Of a stretch of 64,000 bases of DNA, positions 50,807-60,062 are shown piece by piece. This DNA is from MPNO01 sp965205995. GTDB taxonomy: Bacteria > Pseudomonadota > Alphaproteobacteria > MPNO01. Position 1 is the first letter of the stretch, and each line of letters begins with the position of its first letter. The position numbers were made by a program, and so were the translations under genes. The stretch is from NCBI GenBank assembly GCA_965205995.1, contig OZ242200.1, forward strand, positions 434,001 to 498,000, written 5' to 3'. Under the pieces are notes generated by a model that was not told where the DNA came from, made no database searches, and saw nothing but the letters and a program-made list of their open reading frames with translations.

Positions 50807-52273
50807 TCAGTCGTAGAGATGCGGCCACCTCGCGCGCACCTGATCCTTTAGCTCGGGGCTGGCTTCGGCGACGCGCGGGAATTCGTCCTTCCAGCCGAAC
50901 GGCCGGCAGGCATCGACGATCGCCCGGTTGTTGTGGAAGGGCGGTTCGCGCAGCAGCGGGTCCAGCGGGGTCGACCAGGCGCGCTTGATGTACTGGATGT
51001 CCTCAGGCGGGTCGCAGCGGGTCGACATCGCCCAGATCACGTCGAACATGTTGGACGGGTCGATGTCCTCGTCCACCACGACGACCCAGCGCCCGGCGTA
51101 GTTGCCGGCATGGCAGTTGGCGGCGAGCATCGCCGCCTGGCTCGCATGGCCGGGATACATCTGCTTGATCGAGACGACGTTGAACAGCCGCCCCGCGCCG
51201 GCCTCGTGGCACCAGACGCCGTGGACGCCGGGGAGGCCCGCCTTCTCGATCTCCTCCCAGATCATCGCCGACTTCACGGTCGCGCGCGCGAAGGTGAAGT
51301 TCTCCGGCGGGCGCGACGGGACGGCGAGCGTCAGGATGGGGTCGTTGCGGTGGTAGATGCGCTCGACCCGCACGACCGGCTGTTCGCTGGCGTTCGAGGC
51401 GTAATAGCCCATGAACTCGCCGAACGGGCCTTCCTCGCGGGTTTCGTCCGGCAGCAATACGCCTTCGATCACCATTTCGGCATGGGCCGGGATCGGCAGG
51501 CCGTGAACCTCGCTCCTGACCACCGGGATCGCGCGCCCGCGCAGACCGCCCGCATAGGCGAGCTCGTCGGTGCCGATGTCGATTTCCTGATGGGCGGTGA
51601 GGAACAGAAGCGGGTCCTGGCCGCAGCAGATCAGCACCGGGCAGGGTTCGCCGCGGTCGAAATATTTCTGGCTGATGAAACGCCCGTGCTTGCCCGGCGA
51701 CATCCAGATCGCGACCGTGTTCGCGTCATGCACCATCACCCGGTAGGTGGCGCTGTTGACCCAGCCGGTATCGGGGTCCCGCATGACGACCAGGTCTTCG
51801 GTGCCGATATAGCGCCCGCCATCGTGCTCATGCACCCAGGGAACCGGGAATTTGAGCACGTCGATGTCGTCGCCCCGCAACACGTTCTCGAAAATCGGCC
51901 CGGTCTCGACCTCGACCGGGGGAATCATTTCGAATTCCTCGCGCATGCGGACGCGATAGGAGTTGACGAGGTCGAGCTCGTGGCGCGGCTCGTCGAGGCC
52001 CAGCACCACGGCGAGCCGGCGGAACGCGTTGGCGCCGCCGGACATGATGCGGAAGCCTTCGGGATAGCCGGCGATGTTGTCGAACAGGATGGCCGGCGCG
52101 CGGCCCGGCTTGGCGGCCGCCGTGGTCTCGGCGACCGCGCCGACCTCGAATTTCCAGTCCGCGCCCTCGACGCGCTCGATCTCGCCCATCTCCTCGAAGA
52201 TCGAGATCAGCTCGCGCAGGTCTTCATAGCCCCGGTTCGGGCGCACCGGTAGCGGTTTGACCTGTTGCGACAT
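50807..52273 (-). CDS. UbiD-family prenyl-FMN-dependent (de)carboxylase
   Basis: 488 aa. The catalytic Arg178 (SATYRVMVHD), Glu281 and Glu286 (REEGPFGEFMGYY) keep the R...E....E pattern and the five-residue Glu spacing of Fdc1/UbiD. Prenylated FMN from a UbiX enzyme is required; no ubiX is in the window. As a member of an ALDH-amidohydrolase-UbiD operon it probably decarboxylates an aromatic or unsaturated acid rather than making ubiquinone. ATG at 52273 follows the amidohydrolase gene by 33 bases. Confidence 0.9.
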   Translation of the reverse strand: MSQQVKPLPVRPNRGYEDLRELISIFEEMGEIERVEGADWKFEVGAVAETTAAAKPGRAPAILFDNIAGYPEGFRIMSGGANAFRRLAVVLGLDEPRHELDLVNSYRVRMREEFEMIPPVEVETGPIFENVLRGDDIDVLKFPVPWVHEHDGGRYIGTEDLVVMRDPDTGWVNSATYRVMVHDANTVAIWMSPGKHGRFISQKYFDRGEPCPVLICCGQDPLLFLTAHQEIDIGTDELAYAGGLRGRAIPVVRSEVHGLPIPAHAEMVIEGVLLPDETREEGPFGEFMGYYASNASEQPVVRVERIYHRNDPILTLAVPSRPPENFTFARATVKSAMIWEEIEKAGLPGVHGVWCHEAGAGRLFNVVSIKQMYPGHASQAAMLAANCHAGNYAGRWVVVVDEDIDPSNMFDVIWAMSTRCDPPEDIQYIKRAWSTPLDPLLREPPFHNNRAIVDACRPFGWKDEFPRVAEASPELKDQVRARWPHLYD

Positions 52274-52306
52274 GCGGCCTCCGGTTGGTGCGGTAACTTG
52301 GGCGGG

Positions 52307-53545
52307 CTACTCCGCGGCGGCGCGGGCGCCGATCTGCGGGGCCAGGTTGAACAGCCGGTTGGCGTTGCCGCCCAGAATGTTCTTCTTGGCCGTTTCGTCG
52401 AGGAAGGGGAGGTCCCAGATCACGCTCGGCGAATCGAAATCCCAGTGCGGCCAGTCGGAAGCGTAGAGCAGCTGGGTCTCGGCATCGATCGCCTCGAAGG
52501 TCGAGCGCAGCAGCTTCTGGTCGCGGGACTCCATCGGCTGGCAGGTGAAGAACATCTCGCGGATATATTCGCTGGGCGGGCGCTTGAGCAGCGGCGCCTC
52601 CGACGAACGCATGAAATACTCGCTGTCGAGCCGCTGCATCATGAACGGCACCCAGGCCAGCCCGCTCTCGATCCACATCACCGGCAGGTTGGGGAAGCGC
52701 TCGCTCAGCCCTTCCAGGATCCAGTTCGTCATATGCACCATGTTGCAGAGCACGAACGAGATCGCGTGCACGCCGATGAACCGGTCGATCTGGCTGGTCC
52801 ATTCGTCATGCCAGGTCGGCCCGGCGTGGAAGCCGAGCGGCATGCCGGTCTCCTGGATCGCCGCGTAGACCTTCATGAACTGGTTGTGGTGGACCGGCTT
52901 GTGGCGCACCGAGGTGATGTTGAAGCCGACGACGCCGGGCTTGCCGGCGAACTCCTCGACCGTCTTCAGCGATGCGTCGGCGTCGCAGAACGGCAAATAG
53001 ATCATCGTCGTCACGCGCTCGTCGCCGGTCAGGACTTCCTGGGTGAGCCAGCGGTTGTAGGCGAAGGAAAGCTCCACCTCCATCTGCGGGTTGGGGTGCA
53101 GCCCGAGCTGCAGCATCGGCGTCGGGAACATCACCTGGTAGTCGATGCCGAGCGAGTCCATCGACCGCCTGGCCATCACCACGTCGGGGTGGACCCTGTC
53201 GTCGTCGACCGCTTCGTAGCGCGCGCCGCCGGAATGCTGGATCCGGCCGGCGACGTTCTGGAAATTCAGCCCCGGCTGGGCGTTCAACAGCCCGCCCGGG
53301 TTGCTGCCGTCGGGCCTTTCGAAGGCCTCGGCCATGTGGCGTATGACCGGGTCCTCGATGTATTCGACGATCCGCGCCCAGGAACTGTTTTCGAAGTGAT
53401 GGGCGTCGACGTCGATGACCAGCACGTCGTCGAGGCCGCGCTCCTTTTTCTGGCGCTCGGCATGCGCCAGAACGTCGGTGGTCGATGTGGCGCGGTCGAA
53501 TTCCTTGATGCCGAATTCCTTGACGCCGTCTGTCCGCTCGGTCAT
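52307..53545 (-). CDS. Amidohydrolase-2 family metal-dependent hydrolase/decarboxylase
   Basis: 412 aa TIM-barrel amidohydrolase. VIDVDAHH (about residues 43-50) provides the first-strand metal ligands, GFHAGPTW the central His, and ASDWPHWDFD (about 368) the late Asp. This is the PF04909 group (ACMSD, gamma-resorcylate decarboxylase and TIM-barrel hydrolases). It may be a C-C hydrolase or a non-oxidative decarboxylase. Operon partners are ALDH upstream and UbiD downstream. Confidence 0.85.
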   Translation of the reverse strand: MTERTDGVKEFGIKEFDRATSTTDVLAHAERQKKERGLDDVLVIDVDAHHFENSSWARIVEYIEDPVIRHMAEAFERPDGSNPGGLLNAQPGLNFQNVAGRIQHSGGARYEAVDDDRVHPDVVMARRSMDSLGIDYQVMFPTPMLQLGLHPNPQMEVELSFAYNRWLTQEVLTGDERVTTMIYLPFCDADASLKTVEEFAGKPGVVGFNITSVRHKPVHHNQFMKVYAAIQETGMPLGFHAGPTWHDEWTSQIDRFIGVHAISFVLCNMVHMTNWILEGLSERFPNLPVMWIESGLAWVPFMMQRLDSEYFMRSSEAPLLKRPPSEYIREMFFTCQPMESRDQKLLRSTFEAIDAETQLLYASDWPHWDFDSPSVIWDLPFLDETAKKNILGGNANRLFNLAPQIGARAAAE

Positions 53546-53588
53546 CGCTCGTCTCTCCCGGTATTCGCGTTTCTCGATTGTAGCACGG

Positions 53589-55028
53589 CTAATCCGGCAG
53601 GCGTATGCCGATGAATTTGAGCTGCGAGAGCTCTTCCATCGCGTAGCGGACGCCCTCGCGGCCGAAGCCTGAGCGCCTGGATCCGCCGAAGGGGTAGGTG
53701 TCGAGCCTGAAGCGGCTGCCTTCGTTGATCCAGAGCGAGCCCACGTCGAGCGCGTCGGCGACCCGGAAGGCGGTCCCGAGATCGCGGGTAAAGCAGGCGC
53801 CCTGCAGGCCGAACTCCGAATCGTTGGCGATGGCGAGCGCGTCGTCGACCCCGTCGGCCGGGATCACCACGGCGACCGGGCCGAACGCCTCTTCCGACAT
53901 CAGCCGCGCCGCGCGCGGCGGATCGACGACGATCGCGGGACCGAGGATCGCGGCCCGCCGGGTGGGGGCCAGCGCCAGCGCGCCGCCGCGCTCCACGGCA
54001 TCGTCGATCATCGCCTGGACCCGGTCGGCCGCGGCGAGGCTGACCATCGGCCCGATCGCGGTCGCCGGGTCCGCCGCCTCGCCGACCGCCAGCGCCTTGG
54101 CCGCCGCGACGAACTTGCCGAGAAAATCGTCCAATACCGCGCGGTCGACGATGACCCGCTGGGCCGAGATGCATTGCTGCCCGGACGCCTCGAAGGCGGA
54201 GCCGGCGATCCGGGTCGCGGCATCGTCGAGATCGGCGTCGGCGCAGACGATGTTGGCGGCGTTCGAGCCGAGCTCGGCGACGAATTTCTTGGCGCCCGCC
54301 GCGCGGGCCAGCGCGTCGCCGGCGGCGGTGCCGCCGGTAAACGTGACCGCCGCCACGTCGGGGTGCGCGGCCAGCGCCCGGGCGGTCTCCCGGTTGCCCG
54401 GAACGATGTTGAACAGCCCGTCCGGCAGCCCGGCGCGCTGGAAGGCGCGCGCGACGATCAGCGCGGTCTCCACCCCCTGCGGCGCCGGCTTGACGACCGC
54501 CGCGTTCCCCATCGCGAGCGCCGGCGCGACCTTCTGCACCAAGAGGTTGGCCGGTGCGTTGAACGGCGTGATCGCGCCCACCACGCCATAGGGGACGCGC
54601 CTGGTGAATCCGAAACGGCCCGCCCCCTGGGCGGCGATGTCGAGCGGCAGGGTCTCGCCCCTGAGCGCGCCGATCTCGGCCGCGACGAGACGCACGAAGG
54701 CCGCCGACCGTCCGGCCTCGAATGTGGCGGGGCGAACCGGCTTGCCGATATCGCGGATCAGCGCGGCGACGATCGCGTCCTTCTCCGCCTCGATCTCGTC
54801 GGCCGCCTTGGTCAGCCATGCGGCGCGCGTCGCCGCCGGGGTGCTGCGATGCGCCCGGAAAGCGGCGAGCGCGTTCTCCACCGCCGCGTCGACCAGAACG
54901 GCATCCGAATCGACGATCCGGGATGCGATGCTGCCGTCCACCGGCGAGATCAGCTCGTAACGCGCCTGCCCGTCGCGGCGGTCTTCCCGGCCGTCGATCC
55001 AGGGGTCAAGAAGGGCCACATCCGCCAT
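53589..55028 (-). CDS. NAD(P)-dependent aldehyde dehydrogenase
   Basis: 479 aa. Glu in AELGSNAANIV (about 240-250) and the catalytic Cys in ASGQQCISAQRV, plus FTGGTAAGDALAR and SEEAFGPVAVVI. Standard ALDH superfamily, substrate unknown; probably oxidises an aldehyde product of the operon. A promoter with TTGCGC and GATAAT is just upstream. Followed on the same strand by the amidohydrolase gene (43 bases). Confidence 0.9.
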   Translation of the reverse strand: MADVALLDPWIDGREDRRDGQARYELISPVDGSIASRIVDSDAVLVDAAVENALAAFRAHRSTPAATRAAWLTKAADEIEAEKDAIVAALIRDIGKPVRPATFEAGRSAAFVRLVAAEIGALRGETLPLDIAAQGAGRFGFTRRVPYGVVGAITPFNAPANLLVQKVAPALAMGNAAVVKPAPQGVETALIVARAFQRAGLPDGLFNIVPGNRETARALAAHPDVAAVTFTGGTAAGDALARAAGAKKFVAELGSNAANIVCADADLDDAATRIAGSAFEASGQQCISAQRVIVDRAVLDDFLGKFVAAAKALAVGEAADPATAIGPMVSLAAADRVQAMIDDAVERGGALALAPTRRAAILGPAIVVDPPRAARLMSEEAFGPVAVVIPADGVDDALAIANDSEFGLQGACFTRDLGTAFRVADALDVGSLWINEGSRFRLDTYPFGGSRRSGFGREGVRYAMEELSQLKFIGIRLPD

Positions 55029-55056
55029 CGCCGCCTCCCGTTGTCGTTGCGCAGCG

Positions 55057-55084
55057 ATTATCGGCCGCCGCGCGGACGGCGCAA
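55057..55084 (-). promoter_or_regulatory. Promoter of the ALDH-amidohydrolase-UbiD operon
   Basis: Minus-strand -35 TTGCGC (55079-55084) and -10 GATAAT (55057-55062), 16-base spacer, about 28 bases before the ALDH ATG. Good consensus match. Confidence 0.5.
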
Positions 55085-55153
55085 CGGCCCCTGTCGGCGT
55101 CCGTGCCCGCCCGATATGCTTCGCGCGAAAGAACGCCGAGAAGAGGGGGGGAG

Positions 55154-56869
55154 ATGGCAGCCCGGCCCAATGCCGAGACCGCGGCGGAGGCGATCGTCGA
55201 TGCCCTGATCGACGAGGGAATCGAGTACGTGTTCGGCGTCACCGGCGACACCGTGCTGCCGATCCTCGATGCCATCTATCACCGCGAAAACGAAATCAAA
55301 TACGTCACCGCGCGCTTCGAGACCGGGGCGACGGCGATGGCCGACGGCTATTCGCGGGTGACCGGCAGGATCGGCTGCTGCCTGTTCCATGTCGGGCCCA
55401 GCATCTCGAACACAATCCTCGGCGTCTGGTCGGCGCAGAAGGACGCGGTGCCGCTGCTGGTGATGTCGGCCAATCTCGACACCTTCCGGCTCAACCGGAA
55501 TCTGTGGCACGAATTCGACGTCATGGGGGTGATGGGCAAGGTCACCAAGTGGAACGACCAGCTCATCGAGGCGAAGGACACGCGCCGCCTGATGAGGACC
55601 GCCTTCCAGGCCGCCAAGTCGGGCATGCCGGGGCCGGTCCATCTCGACTTCCCGAAGGATCTGCTGCCGCAGCCCGTCGAGGTCGATTCGTCCGACCAAT
55701 CGATCCGCGGCGGCGCCCATTCCCGCCGCCTCGCCAACGCGCCGCGGCCCGAGGCCTGGGCGGTCGAGGAAGCCGCGGCGCTGCTCCAGGAAGCTAGAAA
55801 CCCGCTGCTCCTCGCGGGAAGGGGGGTCAAATGGGCCGGCGCCTCGGACCGGCTCCAGGCGCTCGCCGAGCGGTTGGCGATCCCGGTCGCCACCACCGAG
55901 TTGGGGCGCGGGACGATCCCCGAGGACCATAAGCTGGCCGGCGGCATCTCGGGTCATTTCGGGCATTCGACGGCGAACGCGCTGATGCGCGAGGCCGATC
56001 TGGTGCTCGGCCTCGGATCGCGCTTCCTCAACGTCAACACCATCAACTGGCAGATGATCTCAGCGGACGCGAAGATCGTCCAGGTCGAGACCGACCCGGT
56101 CGAGATCGGCCGGCAATACGCGGTGGCGCTCGGCATCCACGCCTGTTCGGGCGCATTCCTCGACGATCTGCTGGCGCATTGCGAAGCCCGCGGCATCGAA
56201 GCCGGCAACGCCACACGGAAGGCGCGCGAGGCCCGGGTCGCCGAGCTCAAAGCCGACCAGGACAAGCGCTACTACGACACCGACCTCGACGCGGTGCCGA
56301 TCAAGCCGCAACTCATCACCCGGGCGCTGGAGGAGGTCTGCGCCCGCGACGCGATGTTCCTGATCGGCGCCGGGCTGCATACCCAGTTCGCCCATGCGGT
56401 GCCGATCCGCGACCCCGAGCAGTACCAGTGGGCGGCGGGCTCGGGCACCATGGCCTGGGCGTTCCCGGCCGCGCTCGGCGCCAAGCTCGCCCGGCCCGCC
56501 CGCCAGGTGGTGGTGCCGATCGGCGACGGCGATTTCGCCATGAACGCGCAGGAGATCGAGACCTCGGTGCGCGAGAACCTGCCGGTGATCGTCGTCGTCT
56601 ACAACGATTGCAGCTACGGCGCGCTCCGCGTGTTTCAGGAGAACGTATACGGAGGTCGGCAGATCGGCTCCGATTACGGCCAGACCGACCTGGTCAAGCT
56701 GGCCGAGGCCTATGGCGCGCGGGGCGAGAAAATCGAGCGGCCGGACGACCTGGTCCCGGCGCTCCGCCGCGCCGCCGCATCCGGCGTCACCAGCGTCATC
56801 GACGTCCAGATCGACGGCTGGGAAAACCACTACCGCTCGGCCGAATGGGCCGAGTTCCACAAGTTCTAG
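55154..56869 (+). CDS. Thiamine-diphosphate-dependent enzyme, acetolactate-synthase-like
   Basis: 571 aa, ATG 55154 with a G-rich ribosome-binding site. Three-domain ThDP fold: pyrimidine-binding domain with the catalytic Glu56 in RFETGATAMADGYSR, middle domain around 200-330, and the pyrophosphate-binding motif GDGDFAMNAQEIETSVRENLP (GDG... N). Members include acetolactate synthase, pyruvate oxidase, benzoylformate decarboxylase and sulfoacetaldehyde acetyltransferase. The particular reaction cannot be read. Divergent from the ALDH operon, single gene. Confidence 0.87.
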   Translation: MAARPNAETAAEAIVDALIDEGIEYVFGVTGDTVLPILDAIYHRENEIKYVTARFETGATAMADGYSRVTGRIGCCLFHVGPSISNTILGVWSAQKDAVPLLVMSANLDTFRLNRNLWHEFDVMGVMGKVTKWNDQLIEAKDTRRLMRTAFQAAKSGMPGPVHLDFPKDLLPQPVEVDSSDQSIRGGAHSRRLANAPRPEAWAVEEAAALLQEARNPLLLAGRGVKWAGASDRLQALAERLAIPVATTELGRGTIPEDHKLAGGISGHFGHSTANALMREADLVLGLGSRFLNVNTINWQMISADAKIVQVETDPVEIGRQYAVALGIHACSGAFLDDLLAHCEARGIEAGNATRKAREARVAELKADQDKRYYDTDLDAVPIKPQLITRALEEVCARDAMFLIGAGLHTQFAHAVPIRDPEQYQWAAGSGTMAWAFPAALGAKLARPARQVVVPIGDGDFAMNAQEIETSVRENLPVIVVVYNDCSYGALRVFQENVYGGRQIGSDYGQTDLVKLAEAYGARGEKIERPDDLVPALRRAAASGVTSVIDVQIDGWENHYRSAEWAEFHKF

Positions 56870-57307
56870 GATCCGGCCCATAGAGCCCGTACACCCGTCA
56901 ACGGCCGCGCGTTTGCCCCTTTGCGGCCGATGGGTATAACTCGGCAATCCGGCTTGGCCTCTCACGGGCGCTCCCGGGCGCTGGCGCGACCGCAAGTCCC
57001 GTGAGCGAAGCGAACACCGAACGAAATGGATGAACCCATGGCACTCAAGAAACTGGTCCGATTGTCGAAGCGCGAGCAAAGGCGGTCGGCGCAGTTCAAG
57101 GGGCAGCGACAAGCCACACCCGATGGAAAGCCGAACAAGCCAGCCCAAGGCAAACGAAAGGGCGCCTGACCCGGCATCGGCCGCAGCGGAAGGGGTCACG
57201 GGGTACCCGTCCCGTGCTACCGTGGACTACCAACCGTTGGACCGAACCGCACCCGATGGTCCCAACGGCTTGCGCCGTAGCGAACCGGAAAAGGTCTGAG
57301 GCCGTCC
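56870..57307 (+). other. 438-bp intergenic region between ThDP enzyme and MmgE/PrpD gene
   Basis: No long coding sequence. An inverted repeat CTCACGGG (56961-56968) / CCCGTGAG (56998-57005) could form an 8-bp stem with a 29-base loop. A short basic ORF (57026-57169) is listed separately. A clear promoter or terminator is not seen. The region has lower GC and weaker codon bias than its flanks. Confidence 0.4.
57026..57169 (+). CDS. Possible small basic protein, 47 aa (uncertain)
   Basis: ATG 57026 (or 57038) to TGA 57167-57169. The product is rich in Lys, Arg and Gln (LKKLVRLSKREQRRS, then KPNKPAQGKRKGA), with no hydrophobic helix or recognisable motif. Basic tails like this occur in small nucleic-acid-binding proteins. 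No clear Shine-Dalgarno, and codon bias is weaker than neighbours. It may be a random open frame. Confidence 0.25.
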   Translation: MDEPMALKKLVRLSKREQRRSAQFKGQRQATPDGKPNKPAQGKRKGA

Positions 57308-58657
57308 ATGATGCGCCCGCCGGTCACCGCGAAGCTCGCCGATTTCGTCGTCGGGGCGCGGTTCGAGGAGCTACCGCCGGCGGTGCGGCGGGAAGCGGCG
57401 CGCACCCTGGTCAACTGGGTCGGGGGGTGCGTCGGCGGTGCGTCGCATGAGGCGCTGGGGGCGATCTGGCGCGCAATCGGACCGTTCTCGGGCGCCCCCG
57501 AAGCCACCGTGCTCGGCAGCGCCCGGCGCACCGATCCGCTGACCGCCGCGTTGCTGAACGGGGCGAGCGGCGCGGTGCTCGATTTCGACGACACCCATCT
57601 CCGCACCGTGATCCACCCGGCGAGCCCGATCGCGCCCGCGGTTCTGGCGCTGTCGCAGCACATGAAGGTGACCGGCGCGGCCTTCCTCCACGCGATGGTC
57701 ATCGGCATTGAGGTTGCCTGCAAGATCGGCAACGGGATCTCGCCGGATCACTACCGCCATGGCTGGCACATCACCGGCACCTGCGGGGTGATCGGCGCCG
57801 CGGCCGCGTGCGCGAAACTCCTCGGCCTCGACGCCCAGAAGACGCGCTGGGCGCTGAGCGCGGCGGCGACCCAGGCGGCGGGGCTGCGCGAGATGTTCGG
57901 CGGCATGGCGCGCATCCTCCATGCCGGCCGCGCCGCCCAGAACGGGTTGTCGGCGGCGCTGCTGGCGCGCGAGGGGCTGGTGAGCTCGGATGCCGGGATC
58001 GAGGCCGAGGCCGGGTTCGCCAAGGTGCTGTCGCGCCGGCACGACTGGGACGAAATGACCGACGGCCTGGGGGAGCGCTGGGAGACCCTGGAGAACACCT
58101 ACAAGCCGTTCGCCACCGGCATCGTCGCCCATCCGGCGATCGACGGGTGCATCCGGCTGCGCCGGGCGCATGATTTTTCACCCGGGGACATCGCCCGCGT
58201 CGAAATCGCCGTCAATCCGATCGCCCTGATGCTGACCGACAACCCGGCGCCGACGACGGCGCTCGAAGCGCGGCTCTCGATCCAGCATGTCTGCGCCACC
58301 GGGCTGGTGCATGACGCGGCGGGCGTGGCGGAACTCACGGAAGGGATGATCGGCCATCCCGACACGGTTTCGCTGCGCGGCCTGGTCGAGGCCCGCCCCG
58401 ATGACGGGCTGGAACGGGACCAGGCCCGGGTAAGGATCGACAGCCACGACGGAAGGGTTTTCGAGACCTTCGTCGAACACGCCTATGGCAGCCTCGAAAA
58501 CCCGATGACCGATGCCGATCTCGACGCCAAGGTGCACACGCTCGCCGACCCGGTTCTGGGGACCGATCGGACGGAAAGGCTCATCGCGCTGTGCCGGAGC
58601 GTCTGGGAGCTCAACGCTGCCGGCATCCTCGGCGAGGCGGCGGAGGGGCTCGCCTGA
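57308..58657 (+). CDS. MmgE/PrpD family protein
   Basis: 449 aa, the usual family length. ATG 57308. N-terminal all-helical domain with LADFVVGARFEELPPAVRREAARTLVNWVG, then GTCGVIGAAAACAKLLGLD, LHAGRAAQNGLSAALLAREG and the YKPFATGIVAHPAIDGC stretch. Family includes 2-methylcitrate dehydratase and cis-aconitate decarboxylase; most members in catabolic clusters are unassigned. Isolated between two intergenic regions. Convergent with the quinone oxidoreductase, with the parS pair between. Confidence 0.87.
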   Translation: MMRPPVTAKLADFVVGARFEELPPAVRREAARTLVNWVGGCVGGASHEALGAIWRAIGPFSGAPEATVLGSARRTDPLTAALLNGASGAVLDFDDTHLRTVIHPASPIAPAVLALSQHMKVTGAAFLHAMVIGIEVACKIGNGISPDHYRHGWHITGTCGVIGAAAACAKLLGLDAQKTRWALSAAATQAAGLREMFGGMARILHAGRAAQNGLSAALLAREGLVSSDAGIEAEAGFAKVLSRRHDWDEMTDGLGERWETLENTYKPFATGIVAHPAIDGCIRLRRAHDFSPGDIARVEIAVNPIALMLTDNPAPTTALEARLSIQHVCATGLVHDAAGVAELTEGMIGHPDTVSLRGLVEARPDDGLERDQARVRIDSHDGRVFETFVEHAYGSLENPMTDADLDAKVHTLADPVLGTDRTERLIALCRSVWELNAAGILGEAAEGLA

Positions 58658-58892
58658 AGGCCGGCGCGCTTCGCCGCCCGATATGCATGATTCGGGAATT
58701 CATACACATCGCGCCCCGCCCTTGGACCGACCCCGACATTCGCCTGAAGCGTTGCGGCAGGATTCGCCGGCAGGGCCTTGGCTTGCCTGCCCGGAACGCC
58801 GATGAGGGAGCGCTTTCACGTCCCCCGAAAGGGCTCTAACGGAAGGCCGTTCTGTCCCCGGGGGACGCGAAAATAGTACCGTTTCGGGACAA

Positions 58893-58908
58893 TGTTTCAC
58901 GTGAAACA
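58893..58908. other. parS site 1 (ParB binding sequence)
   Basis: Exact 16-bp palindrome TGTTTCACGTGAAACA, identical to the ParB parS consensus of bacteria including Caulobacter. In an intergenic region between convergent genes. parA/parB are not in this window. Confidence 0.9.
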
Positions 58909-58929
58909 TAGGTCAACATTGCTGACTTA

Positions 58930-58945
58930 TGTTTCACGTGAAACA
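58930..58945. other. parS site 2 (ParB binding sequence)
   Basis: A second exact TGTTTCACGTGAAACA palindrome, starting 37 bases after the first site. The two are flanked by similar bases (AT on the left, T on the right). Confidence 0.9.
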
Positions 58946-58954
58946 TTAGGCGCG

Positions 58955-59947
58955 CTACGCGTCGATGGTCAGCACCGCCTTGCCGACGATTTTCCGGTCT
59001 TCGAGCAGTTCGATCGCGTCCATGAATTGCTCGAAGGGGAAGCGCGCCATGATGTTGGGATCGATCCTGCCGTCGAGCAGGAGGTCGAACAGCGCCGTTT
59101 GCGCCGCCGCGAGCCTGGGCGAGCGCCGGTGGATGTAGCTGTTGATGGTCATGCCCAGCACGCCGATGTTCTTCAGCAGCAGATAGTTGGTGCGGATCTG
59201 GGGAATCGTGCCGGAGGTGAAACCGGCGACCACCGCGCGGCCCTCGTCGCCGATCGCCCGCAGCGCCGCATCGAACACCGCGCCGCCGACGAGGTCGAAG
59301 GCGAGGTCCACCGGGCGCCCGCCGGTCGCCTCCAGGACCTGGGCGCGGAGCGATTCGCGGAGATTGTCGCGCGTCAGGTCGATCGCAGCGTCGGCGCCGG
59401 CCGCGCGTACCGCATCGGCCTTGCCGGGAGAGGAGAGCCCGGCCAGCACCATGGACGCGCCGAGCGGCTTGGCGAGGTTGACGGCCGCCATCCCGACGCC
59501 GCCCGAGGCGCCGTTGATCAGCACGATCTCGCCCTCCTTCAGGGCGCCCCTCGTGGTCAGCGCGTGGTAGGCGGTCTGGTAGGCGAGCCCCATCGCGGCG
59601 GCGGCATCGAAGGCGACCCCGTCGGGCAGGGGAAAGCAGAGGGCCTCGGGGCAGGCGACCTTCTCGGCGAGCCCGCCATGGACCACATGGGCGATCACCC
59701 GGTCGCCGATCTTGAGGCCGGTGACGGCGGCGCCGACCGCCGAGACCACGCCGGCCGCGTCCTTCCCCGGCGTGAACGGCGGCGGCGGATTGTTCTGGTA
59801 CTTGCCGTCGAGCGACAGCAGGTCGGTGAAATTGATGCCGCACACCCTGACGTCGACGATCGCCTCGTCGTCTTTGGCCGACGGATCCGGGACCTCCTCG
59901 ATCCCGACCGTACGGTTGGATGTGTCGCTGATGACCACCGCGCGCAT
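58955..59947 (-). CDS. NADPH:quinone oxidoreductase-like MDR protein
   Basis: 330 aa medium-chain dehydrogenase/reductase of the zeta-crystallin/QOR group, with no zinc-ligand cysteines. ATG at 59947. Rossmann motif NGASGGVGMAA (about 145-155), HVVHGGLAEKV, and a substrate-binding region DRVIAHV. Reduces quinones or enoyl thioesters with NADPH. The 3' end is only ten bases from parS site 2. Divergent from the Rieske oxygenase gene. Confidence 0.88.
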   Translation of the reverse strand: MRAVVISDTSNRTVGIEEVPDPSAKDDEAIVDVRVCGINFTDLLSLDGKYQNNPPPPFTPGKDAAGVVSAVGAAVTGLKIGDRVIAHVVHGGLAEKVACPEALCFPLPDGVAFDAAAAMGLAYQTAYHALTTRGALKEGEIVLINGASGGVGMAAVNLAKPLGASMVLAGLSSPGKADAVRAAGADAAIDLTRDNLRESLRAQVLEATGGRPVDLAFDLVGGAVFDAALRAIGDEGRAVVAGFTSGTIPQIRTNYLLLKNIGVLGMTINSYIHRRSPRLAAAQTALFDLLLDGRIDPNIMARFPFEQFMDAIELLEDRKIVGKAVLTIDA

Positions 59948-60062
59948 GTTCCGTTCCCTCGTTCCGGCAATTGGAATGGGGCGTGGTATAGCTTCTGGCG
60001 GGCGGTGAGAGAAGACTGCCCCCGGTGCTGCCCCGGGTGCTGCCCTGTGGTAAAACCGGGCC

